Shown here in pieces: positions 6,837-15,923 of a stretch of DNA of 64,000 bases (the first letter of the stretch is position 1; every line of letters starts with the position of its first letter). The DNA lies in NCBI GenBank assembly GCA_002215645.1, contig NGFI01000012.1, forward strand, positions 1 through 64,000, in the 5' to 3' direction. The notes under the pieces were generated by a model. It was not told the DNA's origin. It worked only from the letters and a program-made list of their open reading frames with translations, and searched no databases. The position numbers and the translations under genes are program-made. The stretch is from Gemmatimonadetes bacterium 2013_60CM_65_52. GTDB lineage: Bacteria; Gemmatimonadota; Gemmatimonadetes; Gemmatimonadales; Gemmatimonadaceae.

Positions 6837-9800
6837 ATGTGGACCTTATCGTCTAAGCAGTTACCCCCTTCGGGGGCGACCACAATCTATAAATGCGTCT
6901 TGGCCCTATCGCTATGTGCCTTCGCCATGGATCTCCCCGCGCAGCAGCCAGCGCCGCACCGCAAAGATACTATTCGTGGCACGGTGACTGACGAGCGAGG
7001 GGACGCCATCAAGAATGCCTCTATCATAGTGACGCGTTCAGGTGACTTTGCGGTCTTTCAATCAACGACTGACACTTTAGGTGTGTTCTCGCTGACCATT
7101 GCTGAAGGTACCGGTGACTACCTGCTACATGTTAGCGCCATCGGCTTTCAGGCATTGCGCCGACGTGTCTCGAGTGACACCTCTGGTCGCATCGGAGATA
7201 GCGTTTTCGTACAGAATGTGCGGTTGCGCGCAGCAACGCAGAAACTAGCGACGGTGCAAGTTCAGGCGAATCGTCCAAAGCCTTCTCGGATGCCTGATTC
7301 TGGCATCGAGACAGGCGCCGCCGAAAGAACGCCTGACGCCTTTCTTGGGATGCTTACCGTTGATGCACTCGGCGACCTCGCTTCCATCGCCGCCACACAA
7401 CCAGGCGTGCTATCCGTCAACGGCGGCTATTCAGTCTTCGGGCTTGGCACCGATCAGAACCGCACGACTCTCAATGGCCTAGGCTTCACCGGAACAAGTC
7501 TACCACGCGACGCGCCAGTTCGTACTCGTGTTGCCACCTCCACTTATGATCCATCTCGCGGGGGGTTTAGCGGCGGGACCATTGCCATCGACGCGCTGCC
7601 CGGTGGCGTGTTCTCCTCGCTATACGCACACGCGTCGCTTGATGCTCCCGCCCTTCAGTATACTGACCGTATCGGCTCACAACTTGGCGGCAAGTTCACA
7701 GACCTCGACGCTAGCGTGGGCGCGCGAGGTCCGCTGGGTTATAGTGACCGCTACTTCTACAGCTATGGGGTACAGGCTGATCACCGTTCGGCCGCGACCG
7801 CATCCCTCCTCAGTGCGGAGACTGACCTTCTGCAGCACGCGGGGCTGTCTGTTGATTCCGTCCGGCGCTTTTTGAGTCTCATCACTGCACAGCAAGTGCC
7901 GTTAGGAGGTTCGGCTGCTCCGACTGTGCTTACGACTGATCAGCTGCGAGTGTTGACCCGGCTCGATTGGGCCCCCGTCAACTCTCGGACGCTAGCTCCC
8001 CCGAAAGAGACGGCTGGCCTTCTCGCCATCGGCAACGTTACGAGCATCGCGCCCTTTGCTCTCGGCCCGACGGCGACGCCTGGACATGCCGGCGAACACA
8101 CAATCTCACGGGGTCAGCTGCAAGCGGTATACTCACGGTATATCGGCAACGACTATTTATGGGAGACAAAGACTGCCGTGTCCGCTGGCCGCGATCACAG
8201 CCTACCACATCTTGCCGTTCCTGATGCTCACGTCTCTATCGCGTCGCTATTTGGTGACGCCACAGCCGGCGTCAGTACATTGCAGTTCGGTGGCAATGGA
8301 AGTCAGTCGGTAAACTCCGATCTTCGACAATGGTCGTGGGAATCACGCAGCGAGCTGCAGCTGTATGCGCCAGGCCGTAGCTCGCATAAAGTGAAGATTA
8401 CGGCAGATTATAGATTGGACGGCTTCAAGAGCATTTCAGCAAATGACGCCTACGGCTCCTTTGTCTTCACTTCGCTGGCGGACCTCGCCGCACAACAGCC
8501 GAGCAAGTACACGCGCACTCTATCGACGCCGTCACGAAACGGCGGCCTAGCAAGCGGCTTTGCGTCCATTGGCGACCTTTGGCGCGCACTGCCGTCTCTA
8601 GAAATCCTATACGGCGGCCGAGTGGAAGGAGAAAGGTACACCAGCACTCCAGCCCGGAATACCGCTGTAGAAGTCGCGTTTGAAGGCGTCCGGACCGACG
8701 CCGCGCCGAGAGGGCTTCATGTGAGTCCACGAGTGGGCTTTACGTGGATCAGGTCAGGGGCGGCGAGCAACGGAGGGATTGCAGCCAACAAGACCGGAGT
8801 TTTCAATATGGGCCCGACGAGTTATGTGCGGGGCGGCTTTGGGGAGTTTCGCAATCTTCCTTCGGCCCAGCTGCTTTCCGACGCAATGGCGTTTACGGGC
8901 CTCCCTGATGGTGCTCGCACTGTCACATGTTGGGGGGACGCGGCACCGACTCCGCAATGGCAGGACTATATCACAGACGCAGCGACGATCCCGCGCGCCT
9001 GCCAGGGGAGTGCTGCGCTGTTCACCGATGCTGCACGCGCGGTCGAACTTTTCAGTCCGAACTTTGCGCCACCTCGAAGCTGGCGTGGCAACCTTTCCTA
9101 CACATCTCAGTACCGTCGGCTGTCGTATTCCGTCGAGGGCATTTACTCATGGAACCAGAATCAGCCTGGTGTAGTGGACCTCAACTTTCGCGACACGCCA
9201 TCGTTTGTATTGCCCGGTGAGGGACGACCGATATTCGTGCCGCCAACAGCCATCGTTCAGAGCACGGGTGTCGTATCACCTGTGCCGATGCGCGTCGAGT
9301 CGGCATTTGGCAGAGTCGTGGATCATCGCTCAGATCTTACATCAGTTAGCCGGCAGGTCACGTTCACGGTCTCACCAGACTTGCTGCGGCTAACCAATTG
9401 GTATGGGGCGCTGTCGTACACCCTCGGCGATGCCCGTTCGCTATCACGCGGCTTTGACGCCTCGACGTTTGCTTCGCCGACGGTGGCCGACTGGGCGCGC
9501 TCTCCACTTGATGTGCGTCACCAGTTCCTCGCTCGCGCAGGCTATGCCGGACGTAGCGCGGCCTTCACGCTCTCGGGAACCCTTAGATCCGGGCTCCCGT
9601 TCACTCCGCTGGTGGCGGGCGACATCAATGGCGATGGCTTGGCAAACGATCGAGCCTTCGTATTCGACCCAGCGCAAGTACGCGACACCGACTTGAGGCG
9701 CGATCTACGAGCGCTGCTGAGCGGCTCCGAGGCCGCGCGCCGTTGCCTTAGTAGCCAGCTCGGTCATGCAGCAGGCGTGAATAGCTGCCAATCGCCATGG

Positions 9801-10574
9801 GTCGCTCAGCTGAATGCGGAGGTTACCCTAGTTGGGCGTGCGCTACATCTTCCCAACAGAGTAACACAGGTCGCCCTGAGCTTTGCGAATCCCCTTGCAG
9901 GAATAGATCAGCTAGTTCACGGCGCTGGCAGGCTACGCGGCTGGGGCGTGCAGGCATTTCCCGATCCAATACTATATGAGGTTCGTGGCTTCGACCCGAC
10001 AGCGCGTGCCTTCCGGTATGTCGTCAACCCGCGTTTCGGCACCACTAGTCCCTCGTTAACAACGTTTCGCGCGCCGTTTAGGGCAACGCTTGACGTGGCG
10101 CTTGATCTTGGGCGAGATGTATCTCTACAGCAGATCGAGCGCGCCTTGAAGCCCGGGCGCCGCGGTTACCCGGGACCACGCCTCTCACTCGATGAGATAA
10201 AGCAGCGCTATGCGCTGAATATCCCGGAGCCCTACGGCGCTATCGTGGCAGATCCCGATTCCTTGCTGCTCTCGAAACAACAATTCGAGAGTATTCAGGC
10301 GGCACGAGAAAAGTGGCTTGTCGCACGGGATAACTTACTTAGGGAGTTCGCGGAGTATATCGCTTCTCTTGGAGAAAGCTATGATGTGAGTCAAGCACTC
10401 GCACGTCAGGAGGATTTGATCGCGCGCGGCTACGAGATGGCGCGCGTCGATGTTCAGGCGACGCTCCCCAGTATCATGTCGCCCATTCAGCTTCAAATGG
10501 TGCCAGGCGTGGCCAGCGTGCTACTCCGCGCCAAGCCCGGTGAGGGTCCCGGGGGACGCACGTATCGCCCGTAG
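6837..10574 (+). CDS. TonB-dependent-receptor-like outer membrane protein with carboxypeptidase-regulatory-like domain
   Basis: I use the ATG at 6837, which places a signal peptide (CVLALSLCAFAMDLPAQQ) near the start; an upstream start at 6801 is possible. The 1245 residues run: signal peptide, a CarboxypepD_reg-like domain (about 43-130, DTIRGTVTDERGDAIKNASIIV...GVFSLTI), a plug-like region (about 175-265, QPGVLSVNGGYSVFGLGTDQNRTTLNG), a long beta-barrel rich in alternating aromatic strands up to about residue 1090, and then an unusual C-terminal extension of about 150 mostly helical, charged residues (SLQQIERALKPGRRG onwards). Such proteins normally import large or peptide ligands with TonB energy. 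The context suggests its ligand is linked to the small peptide. A classical TonB box was not identified. It is A/T-richer than core genes. Confidence 0.82.
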   Translation: MWTLSSKQLPPSGATTIYKCVLALSLCAFAMDLPAQQPAPHRKDTIRGTVTDERGDAIKNASIIVTRSGDFAVFQSTTDTLGVFSLTIAEGTGDYLLHVSAIGFQALRRRVSSDTSGRIGDSVFVQNVRLRAATQKLATVQVQANRPKPSRMPDSGIETGAAERTPDAFLGMLTVDALGDLASIAATQPGVLSVNGGYSVFGLGTDQNRTTLNGLGFTGTSLPRDAPVRTRVATSTYDPSRGGFSGGTIAIDALPGGVFSSLYAHASLDAPALQYTDRIGSQLGGKFTDLDASVGARGPLGYSDRYFYSYGVQADHRSAATASLLSAETDLLQHAGLSVDSVRRFLSLITAQQVPLGGSAAPTVLTTDQLRVLTRLDWAPVNSRTLAPPKETAGLLAIGNVTSIAPFALGPTATPGHAGEHTISRGQLQAVYSRYIGNDYLWETKTAVSAGRDHSLPHLAVPDAHVSIASLFGDATAGVSTLQFGGNGSQSVNSDLRQWSWESRSELQLYAPGRSSHKVKITADYRLDGFKSISANDAYGSFVFTSLADLAAQQPSKYTRTLSTPSRNGGLASGFASIGDLWRALPSLEILYGGRVEGERYTSTPARNTAVEVAFEGVRTDAAPRGLHVSPRVGFTWIRSGAASNGGIAANKTGVFNMGPTSYVRGGFGEFRNLPSAQLLSDAMAFTGLPDGARTVTCWGDAAPTPQWQDYITDAATIPRACQGSAALFTDAARAVELFSPNFAPPRSWRGNLSYTSQYRRLSYSVEGIYSWNQNQPGVVDLNFRDTPSFVLPGEGRPIFVPPTAIVQSTGVVSPVPMRVESAFGRVVDHRSDLTSVSRQVTFTVSPDLLRLTNWYGALSYTLGDARSLSRGFDASTFASPTVADWARSPLDVRHQFLARAGYAGRSAAFTLSGTLRSGLPFTPLVAGDINGDGLANDRAFVFDPAQVRDTDLRRDLRALLSGSEAARRCLSSQLGHAAGVNSCQSPWVAQLNAEVTLVGRALHLPNRVTQVALSFANPLAGIDQLVHGAGRLRGWGVQAFPDPILYEVRGFDPTARAFRYVVNPRFGTTSPSLTTFRAPFRATLDVALDLGRDVSLQQIERALKPGRRGYPGPRLSLDEIKQRYALNIPEPYGAIVADPDSLLLSKQQFESIQAAREKWLVARDNLLREFAEYIASLGESYDVSQALARQEDLIARGYEMARVDVQATLPSIMSPIQLQMVPGVASVLLRAKPGEGPGGRTYRP

Positions 10575-10639
10575 GTTACAAGTGCCGAGTGTCGCCTGAC
10601 ATCTGCGGCACATAGTTGGGACTTCTTAAGGACGCGCCA

Positions 10640-11863
10640 ATGCGATTGTTCGAACAACTTGGAACCGACATTGATGAGCGATGGAAAGCGACCGACTTTG
10701 ACACAAGGGCGTTTCCTGCGATTGCATCAGAAGCCCTCGAAGGTAGCCAGGCGATTGCGGATCTTGACGCATTCGATGTCGTGCGATGGGTACTAGACTC
10801 CGACGAACTCCCGCCCCAGCGTAATATCGAGTCGATGTTTGGCGAGCCTCCTGTCCAGGTCTATGATCACCCTAAATTCGTCATCCAAGTGCTGCACTGG
10901 CTTGATGGCACTACGGCAATCCATCAGCACAGTTTCAACGGCGCTTTCCATGTACTAGCGGGGTCCAGTGTACATTCTCTATTTCAGTTTACCGAAACAC
11001 GGCGTGTCAATACGGCAGTGCTTCTTGGTGATGTTACGCTGATGAAAGCCGAAATCTTGGAGCGGGGCGCGACGCGGCCCATTCTTCACGGTAATGCTTT
11101 AATCCACTCTCTGTTTCATCTAGAGCGCCCGTCTGTTACGGTGGTGGTGCGTACAGTATCGCAGGCGAACGATGTGCCGCAGTATCAATATATCCGCCCT
11201 GGTATCGCCTTCGATTCATTCTATAAGCCACAGTTAGTGCGGCGGCGTATTCAAGCTCTGACACTGTTCTCACAGTCAGGACACTGCGACTACAAGGATC
11301 TGTTGCAGGATACGCTCGCGCGCGCCGACGAGTTCACGTTCTTGCAGGTGGCAATCGCTTCGCTTCAGCACATGACAGTGCCCGATCTTGAAAGGCGGAT
11401 ACGTGAGGCCGGCAGGGCTGATGAGGCATTTGTTGACGGAGTCTGCGCTGCGCTGCACGGATTGGCTCGTGAGAGTCAGATCGTCCGCTTGCGAGGTCAC
11501 TATCACACGCCGGATCAACGCTTCTTTCTCGCCCTCCTCATGTCCTTTCGCAGCGCCGGTGAGATGTGGCCTTTGATCCGCGCGCGCTACCCAGATGCAG
11601 ATCCCGAGGTCCTCGTAATGAGGTGGCTAAAGGAGCTACGTGGAGCCACTTACTCAACGCCTTTTAGCGATGTCGCGTTCGATGATGCTACGGAAGATGT
11701 GGTACGGCTGATGCTGGGCGGCACGCCGATAGATGAAGTTCACAACTCACTACGGCGGGAGTTTGACGAGGCTGACGTCGACGCTCATTTCGCGACAGTA
11801 CTGCAGATTCGGGAGGCGCTTCAGGCGTCGATCTTTAGCCCAGTCTTCACTATGAGTGCGTAG
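10640..11863 (+). CDS. cysteine-dioxygenase-like cupin protein with a long helical C-terminal region
   Basis: The ATG at 10640 has an AAGGA ribosome binding site 7-8 bases upstream and gives 407 residues. Residues about 78-172 look like a cupin barrel of the cysteine-dioxygenase type: GTTAIHQHSFNGAFHVLAGSS supplies the HxH pair (His95, His97), and LIHSLFHLERPSVTVVVR supplies a third His (156 or 160). The usual Glu of cupin motif 1 is missing, as in thiol dioxygenases. Residues about 195-407 are helical, with no family I can name. There is no signal peptide, so it should be cytoplasmic. As last gene of the cluster it could oxidise or hydroxylate a thiol or a peptide, possibly the Cys-bearing precursor. 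Metal binding and substrate are inferred. Confidence 0.6.
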   Translation: MRLFEQLGTDIDERWKATDFDTRAFPAIASEALEGSQAIADLDAFDVVRWVLDSDELPPQRNIESMFGEPPVQVYDHPKFVIQVLHWLDGTTAIHQHSFNGAFHVLAGSSVHSLFQFTETRRVNTAVLLGDVTLMKAEILERGATRPILHGNALIHSLFHLERPSVTVVVRTVSQANDVPQYQYIRPGIAFDSFYKPQLVRRRIQALTLFSQSGHCDYKDLLQDTLARADEFTFLQVAIASLQHMTVPDLERRIREAGRADEAFVDGVCAALHGLARESQIVRLRGHYHTPDQRFFLALLMSFRSAGEMWPLIRARYPDADPEVLVMRWLKELRGATYSTPFSDVAFDDATEDVVRLMLGGTPIDEVHNSLRREFDEADVDAHFATVLQIREALQASIFSPVFTMSA

Positions 11864-11994
11864 CGTGGCCAGTTATGAACGCGGTTGGCTAGCTGTACGG
11901 AAACACGTTGCGGAATCACGTTAGAGGGCATGTTGAGGCTTCCCCGATGTGATTGACACCCCACTTACCCTGATAGTCAGGGTGGAGGTGTTCA

Positions 11995-12350
11995 ATGGTC
12001 AACCAGAAACGACCGCGCCGTGGGTTCAGTGCGGAGTGTAAGCTGGAAGCGGTGCGACGAATCCAGGAGCGACGGTCGAGCGGGATCAGTCTCGCGCAAA
12101 TCGGCAGAGAGGTTGGTGTAACGCCGGCTCTCCTGCGCGCGTGGACCCGACAGGCCGAAGCGCGCGTTGGCGCGGCGCCGCTGGATGTCTTTCTCAGGTC
12201 AGGGTCGATTGCGCGCTGAGCAAGAGGAGCTGGGTCGGCTGCAACGAGAGAACACGCGGCTTCAGCAGGAGAATGCATTCCTAAAACGCGTGGCGGCGTA
12301 CTTCGCGAGGGAGTTGTGCAAGTACACCAAATATCCCGCAGCTCGTGAAC
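11995..12350 (+). pseudogene. IS3-family transposase orfA, frameshifted
   Basis: The first frame (11995-12219) encodes the helix-turn-helix part: RRGFSAECKLEAVRRIQE...SLAQIGREVGVTPALLRAWTRQ. Near 12190-12215 the reading moves to the next frame, which continues with the expected leucine-zipper end RAEQEELGRLQRENTRLQQ and NAFLKRVAAYFARE. One frameshift therefore breaks a normal OrfA. The usual programmed frameshift of IS3 lies between orfA and orfB, not here, so this is decay. Confidence 0.75.
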
Positions 12351-12382
12351 AGCCTAATTCCCGCACGCGCTGTTCCGCCTTT

Positions 12383-13217
12383 CTATGGATGTGGGGCACC
12401 TCCCGTGTCAGGCCGTGGGGTCAAGGACGACTCGGGCCGCGGCCCGAGGAGCGCCCCGAGCTCACGAAGCCGATAGCTCCGTCCATCGATATGCAGCACC
12501 TGGACGTGATGAAGGAGCCGGTCCAGGATCGCGGTCGTCAGAATCTCATCATCGGCAAAGACCGCTGGCCAGTCACGCACATGCTTGTTCGACGTGAGCA
12601 CGATGCTGCCGCGCTCGTAGCGGGCGGAGACCAGTCGAAAGAACAAGTTCGCCTCACTCCGATCGAGCGGCCGAAAGCCGACCTCGTCGATGATCAAGAG
12701 TCCCGAGTTGAAGTACCGCTTGGCGCGGAGTCGGGCGGGCGGCACCGCGGCATCGGCGCGTCACACGTGCATCAGATCATCAAGCACGAAGTGCGTGACG
12801 GAGGAGCCGTTCTTGATCGCCTTCACCCCAAGCGCTGCCGCGAGATGACTCTTCCCCACACCCGGTGGCCCGAGAAAGAGCACGTTGGTCTTTTCGCGGA
12901 TGAAGCTGCAGGTCGCGAGCGCCTCGATCTGCCGCCGGTCCACACGCGGCTGGAAGCTCCAGTCGAAGTCTTCGAGCATCTTTCCCGACGGTAAGCCCGA
13001 GAGCTTGAGCATCGTCGTGACGCGACGCTCGTCCTTGCGATCGAGCTCGCCGCTCAAGACCAGCTCCAGAAAACTCACCGGTGAGAGCTGTTCGCGGCTC
13101 GCTTGCTCGACGAGTTCCGCCAGGCAGCTTGCCGGATAGTCGGAGCCCTAACGCGCTGAGCTTCGCCGCCACCGGGTCGAGGGTGACAATCGGCACCTTC
13201 TTCGGAACGGGACTCAT
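12383..13217 (-). pseudogene. istB: IS21-family helper ATPase IstB, frameshifted
   Basis: Reading from the ATG at 13217 (MSPVPKKVPIVTLDPVAAK), the IstB sequence is complete but split over frames. The N-terminal part shifts near 13080-13140 into SFLELVLSGELDRKDERRVT with Walker A FLGPPGVGKSHLAAALG. A second shift near 12750 leads to the C-terminal half with Walker B GLLIIDEVGF and SIVLTSNKHVRDWPAVFADD. Two frameshifts make it inactive. It lies antisense to and inside the IS3 element. The preceding istA fragment overlaps its ATG by ATGA, the normal istA-istB junction. Confidence 0.8.
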
Positions 13218-13382
13218 CGGCACGCCTCCTCGACCAGAGCGATGTATACACTGAGGGGACGCGTCACCGCACTGGGGGCCGGCCGGCCCGAGATCCCCGC
13301 GAGTTGCAGTTGCGCGCGACGTCCGAGCGGTGTCGGTGCACGGACCGCCACCGTGGACTCGCCCTCATAGTGCGACGAGACC
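13214..13382 (-). pseudogene. istA: C-terminal fragment of IS21 transposase IstA
   Basis: A short minus-strand frame reads SSHYEGESTVAVRAPTPLGR, then RRAQLQLAGI and ALVEEACR with a TGA at 13214-13216 overlapping the istB ATG. This matches the end of IstA proteins and the coupled istA-istB arrangement. The catalytic part of IstA is gone; the sequence joins IS3 orfB territory upstream. Too short to be functional. Confidence 0.6.
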
Positions 13383-13473
13383 AAGACCAGACGGGCGGCG
13401 GTGTATCGCGCGTGACGCGCCCACCGTCGTCAAGCGAGTGCGGGAATTTGGGTGTTCTTCTACAGGAGTCGCG

Positions 13474-14103
13474 ATGAGCGACAAGTACGCTGCGATTGCG
13501 GCCGATCGGGAGCGCTATCCGGTCCGCCTCATGTGCGCGGCACTCGGCGTCAGTGAAAGTGGCTTCTATGCGGTGCAGGAGCGCGCGCCCTGTGCGCGAA
13601 CGGCACGCAATGAAGCGCTGCGCCTGGCGGTGCGGACGGTGTTCACGACGACACGTGGCCGCTACGGATCGCCGCGTATTCACGATGAGCTCAGCGAGGA
13701 CGGTCTCGTTCGCGCGGCCACCGCGCCGCTCCGTCCGCACGACCGATTCCGCTCACGGCGATCCCATCGCGCCGAACGTGTTAGCTCGTGACTTCCTGGT
13801 TCGGGACGACTGTGCGATGGATGCGGCGTCGGTCAGCGACATCACCTACATCTCGACCCGCGAAGGGTTCCTGTGTCTCGCCGTGTCTTTGGATGTCGCG
13901 AACCGAGGGGTCGTGCGACGGGGCATGGACGACACGCCCGAAACGGCGCTACCCTTGGCCGCCCTAGGCATGGCGATCCTCCAGCGACAACCGGCGCCAT
14001 TCACCATTCGGACCGTGAAAGCCAATACGCAAGCCGCGACTACCGCGCCTTGCTCGACGCCCATGGCTTTCGGCTCAGCATGAGCGGCAAGGGAGATTGT
14101 TGG
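13474..14103 (+). pseudogene. IS3-family transposase orfB, frameshifted and truncated
   Basis: The start MSDKYAAIAADRERYPVRLM follows a ribosome-binding-like CAGGAG and continues through RGRYGSPRIHDEL, typical of OrfB. After about 13700 the frame breaks. The integrase core then appears in other frames: SDITYISTREGFLCLAVSLD, DDTPETALPLAALGMAIL, and IHHSDRESQYASRDYRALLD. The match ends at SGKGDCW (14103), just before the usual DN, where IS630 sequence takes over. At least two frameshifts plus a 3' truncation. Confidence 0.75.
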
Positions 14104-14745
14104 GTTCAAGCTCTCGACCGATCCGCTCTTTGTCGAGAAGGAATGTGATGTCGTCGGCGTCTATCTGAATCCCCCGAGAACGCCGTCGTGCTGCGTGTTG
14201 ATGAGAAGAGCTGGATCGGGGCGATCGAGCGCAAGCAGCCCAACTTGCCGTTGGGATCGGCTATGTCGACGGCATCACGCACGACTATCCGACATGGGAC
14301 GACCACGTTATTCGCCGCGGTCGACATTCAGAGTGGCGAGGTCCTCACCCAGTGCAAGTGTCGGCATCAAGAGTTCCTCAGCTTCCTCGAGCACATCAAC
14401 GCCAGCGTCCCTGCGCGGTTTGACGTTCATCTCGTGCTGGACAACTACGCGGCGCACAAGCATGCCAACGTGAAAGCATGGCTGGCCCGTCAACCGCGAT
14501 TGCACCTGCACTGCACGCCCACCTACGCCTCGTGGCTCAATCAGGTGGAGCGCTGGTTCGGCCTCATCACGCAGCGCGCCATCCGCCGTAGCTTGTTCCC
14601 ACGGTTCGTGAGCTGATCGCAGCATCGAGTCGTTCATCACCCCCTAAACGCCGCCGCATGCCTGTTTACCTGGACCGCCACTGCCGACTCGATCTTCGCC
14701 AGAGTAGAGCGACTTGCGAAAGCAATTAACGGGACATCACACTAG
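14104..14745 (+). pseudogene. IS630-family transposase, 5'-truncated and frameshifted
   Basis: The sequence begins mid-protein with FKLSTDPLFVEKECDVVGVY, moves frame to VVLRVDEKSWIGAIERKQPN, and again to TIRHGTTTLFAAVDIQSGEVL...VHLVLDNYAAHKH...THEAD-like PTYASWLNQVERWFGL (14280-14616). The C-terminus (FTWTATADSIFARVERLAKA, stop TAG 14743-14745) is in yet another frame. The DDE catalytic parts (VDEKS, LVLDNY, NQVE) are visible but split by at least three shifts. The N-terminal DNA-binding half is missing. Confidence 0.75.
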
Positions 14746-14778
14746 CTGTCCTCTGAACTTCTATGTGCCGCAGCCTCG

Positions 14779-15645
14779 TCAAAGTAGGATGTTATCAAGA
14801 CGTGTACTTGCGCTCGCCTCCTGAAACGGAAGTAGTGGTAGCGTGACAGTTGCTCCGAGCAGGGGCACGTCTTTGACCGTTGCCGGCCGCCCTAAGAGTG
14901 ACGACAGGCGGCGAACTACTTCGACTCGCGCGCCGACCACAGCAGCCTGCATGTACGCGTCCGCCATGACGTGTTGCCAGAGTCCCCGAAATATTGGTGC
15001 AATCACCGGAAGCGATGGCGTGACTGGGCCTTGGGCAGTCTCGATAATTGACCTATTGTGATCCTGACGACCGGTAAAAGGCAAGAATGGACAAATATCA
15101 CGCATGTGGATTGTTGAGCAGTCCCCTGGCACGAAATCGAGCCATCTGCAATGCAAGTGCTCGCTAACCGCTCGGCGCGCAGCGAAGGTAGAACTGCACG
15201 TGAGGATCTCGTGCGGTCTTGCCCCAACACCGCATAGAATGTCAGTGATGTGCGACAACGTAATTCCGGACGATGCCGCGTCGTCGAGGATGCCGACGAG
15301 TCTGCCGTACAATCTCTGCAACTGATATTGCTGCGTGATTATGTCGGGCGATGCTAACGCTAAGTGCGACTCTGCTAGCTTACGCGTCATACGCACGCGC
15401 AATGTGTCGCCGTTTTTGCTGGAACTTGGAAAGAGGGGATCGAGAATGATCCAGGTGAGGCTGGTATCCATTTGCTGAACCGCCCACGACGCGAAGTCGT
15501 TGTGCGATGTCCATTGCCAGCGGTGGACCGCTGCGAATGTGATGCATGACTCCTTAAGTCGTCTTGCAGTCGGGAGTACTACCTCGCGGCCGAAGGGAGT
15601 CAGTGAGCGACCCGCCGCTTCAATGTCATCGATAATTATACGCAC
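14779..15645 (-). CDS. phosphoribosyltransferase-like protein, function unknown
   Basis: The 288-residue frame starts at GTG 15645 (VRIIIDDIEAAG), giving no clear ribosome binding site. Residues about 118-135 read LVGILDDAASSGITLSHITD, which matches the PRPP-binding loop of type I phosphoribosyltransferases (hydrophobic strand, Asp-Asp, then SSG-T). A further strand GARPHEILTCSS follows as expected. Earlier, SLTWIILDPLFPSSS could be the preceding strand. The C-terminal third (HMRDICPFLPFTGRQDHNRS and onward) is unfamiliar. It lies alone between IS630 and IS21 remnants, is A/T-richer than the core genome, and has no visible partner gene. Defence-linked orphan phosphoribosyltransferases exist, but nothing here proves such a role. 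Confidence 0.55.
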   Translation of the reverse strand: MRIIIDDIEAAGRSLTPFGREVVLPTARRLKESCITFAAVHRWQWTSHNDFASWAVQQMDTSLTWIILDPLFPSSSKNGDTLRVRMTRKLAESHLALASPDIITQQYQLQRLYGRLVGILDDAASSGITLSHITDILCGVGARPHEILTCSSTFAARRAVSEHLHCRWLDFVPGDCSTIHMRDICPFLPFTGRQDHNRSIIETAQGPVTPSLPVIAPIFRGLWQHVMADAYMQAAVVGARVEVVRRLSSLLGRPATVKDVPLLGATVTLPLLPFQEASASTRLDNILL

Positions 15646-15923
15646 AGTGTCGTGGCCACGTTACTAATGAGGGGCCAGCGTTGTTAGAGATAGCCCATCC
15701 GAGGCAGTTACCAATCTGTCTATTACTGCCTCTTCATGATAGGGTGACTAGGATGAGCGCTTTGCCTTTGGACCCCCGTGTTATCGGCGGCGTGAAAGTG
15801 CACAGAGTCGGCGGTTGAGAGTGCACACTCGGGGTGACGATCCAGTTGGCGACCTGAGCGGCTGAGCCGGTCGCCGGTATCAACGCCGAGTTGCGCTTCC
15901 CTCAGGTTCGATGAAGTGCGTGT
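15646..15923. other. intergenic, IS21-end-like repeats, no gene seen
   Basis: GTGCAC occurs at 15798-15803 and 15821-15826, flanking AGAGTCGGCGGTTGAGA. Short repeated boxes of this kind are found at IS21 ends. The stretch leads directly into the istA fragment, so it is probably the left end of that remnant. No coding frame with recognisable content. Confidence 0.4.

Larger units (their letters stand above)
11950..14103 (+). mobile_element. decayed IS3-family element, interrupted by IS21 and truncated by IS630
   Basis: A left-end-like segment (from about 11950) precedes IS3 orfA (11995-12350). IS3 orfB resumes at 13474 in the same direction after an antiparallel IS21 block. orfB stops matching at about 14103, exactly where IS630 transposase sequence begins. 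The order of events reads as IS3 insertion, then IS21 into it, then IS630 at its 3' side; all are now broken. The exact termini are not determined. Confidence 0.65.
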
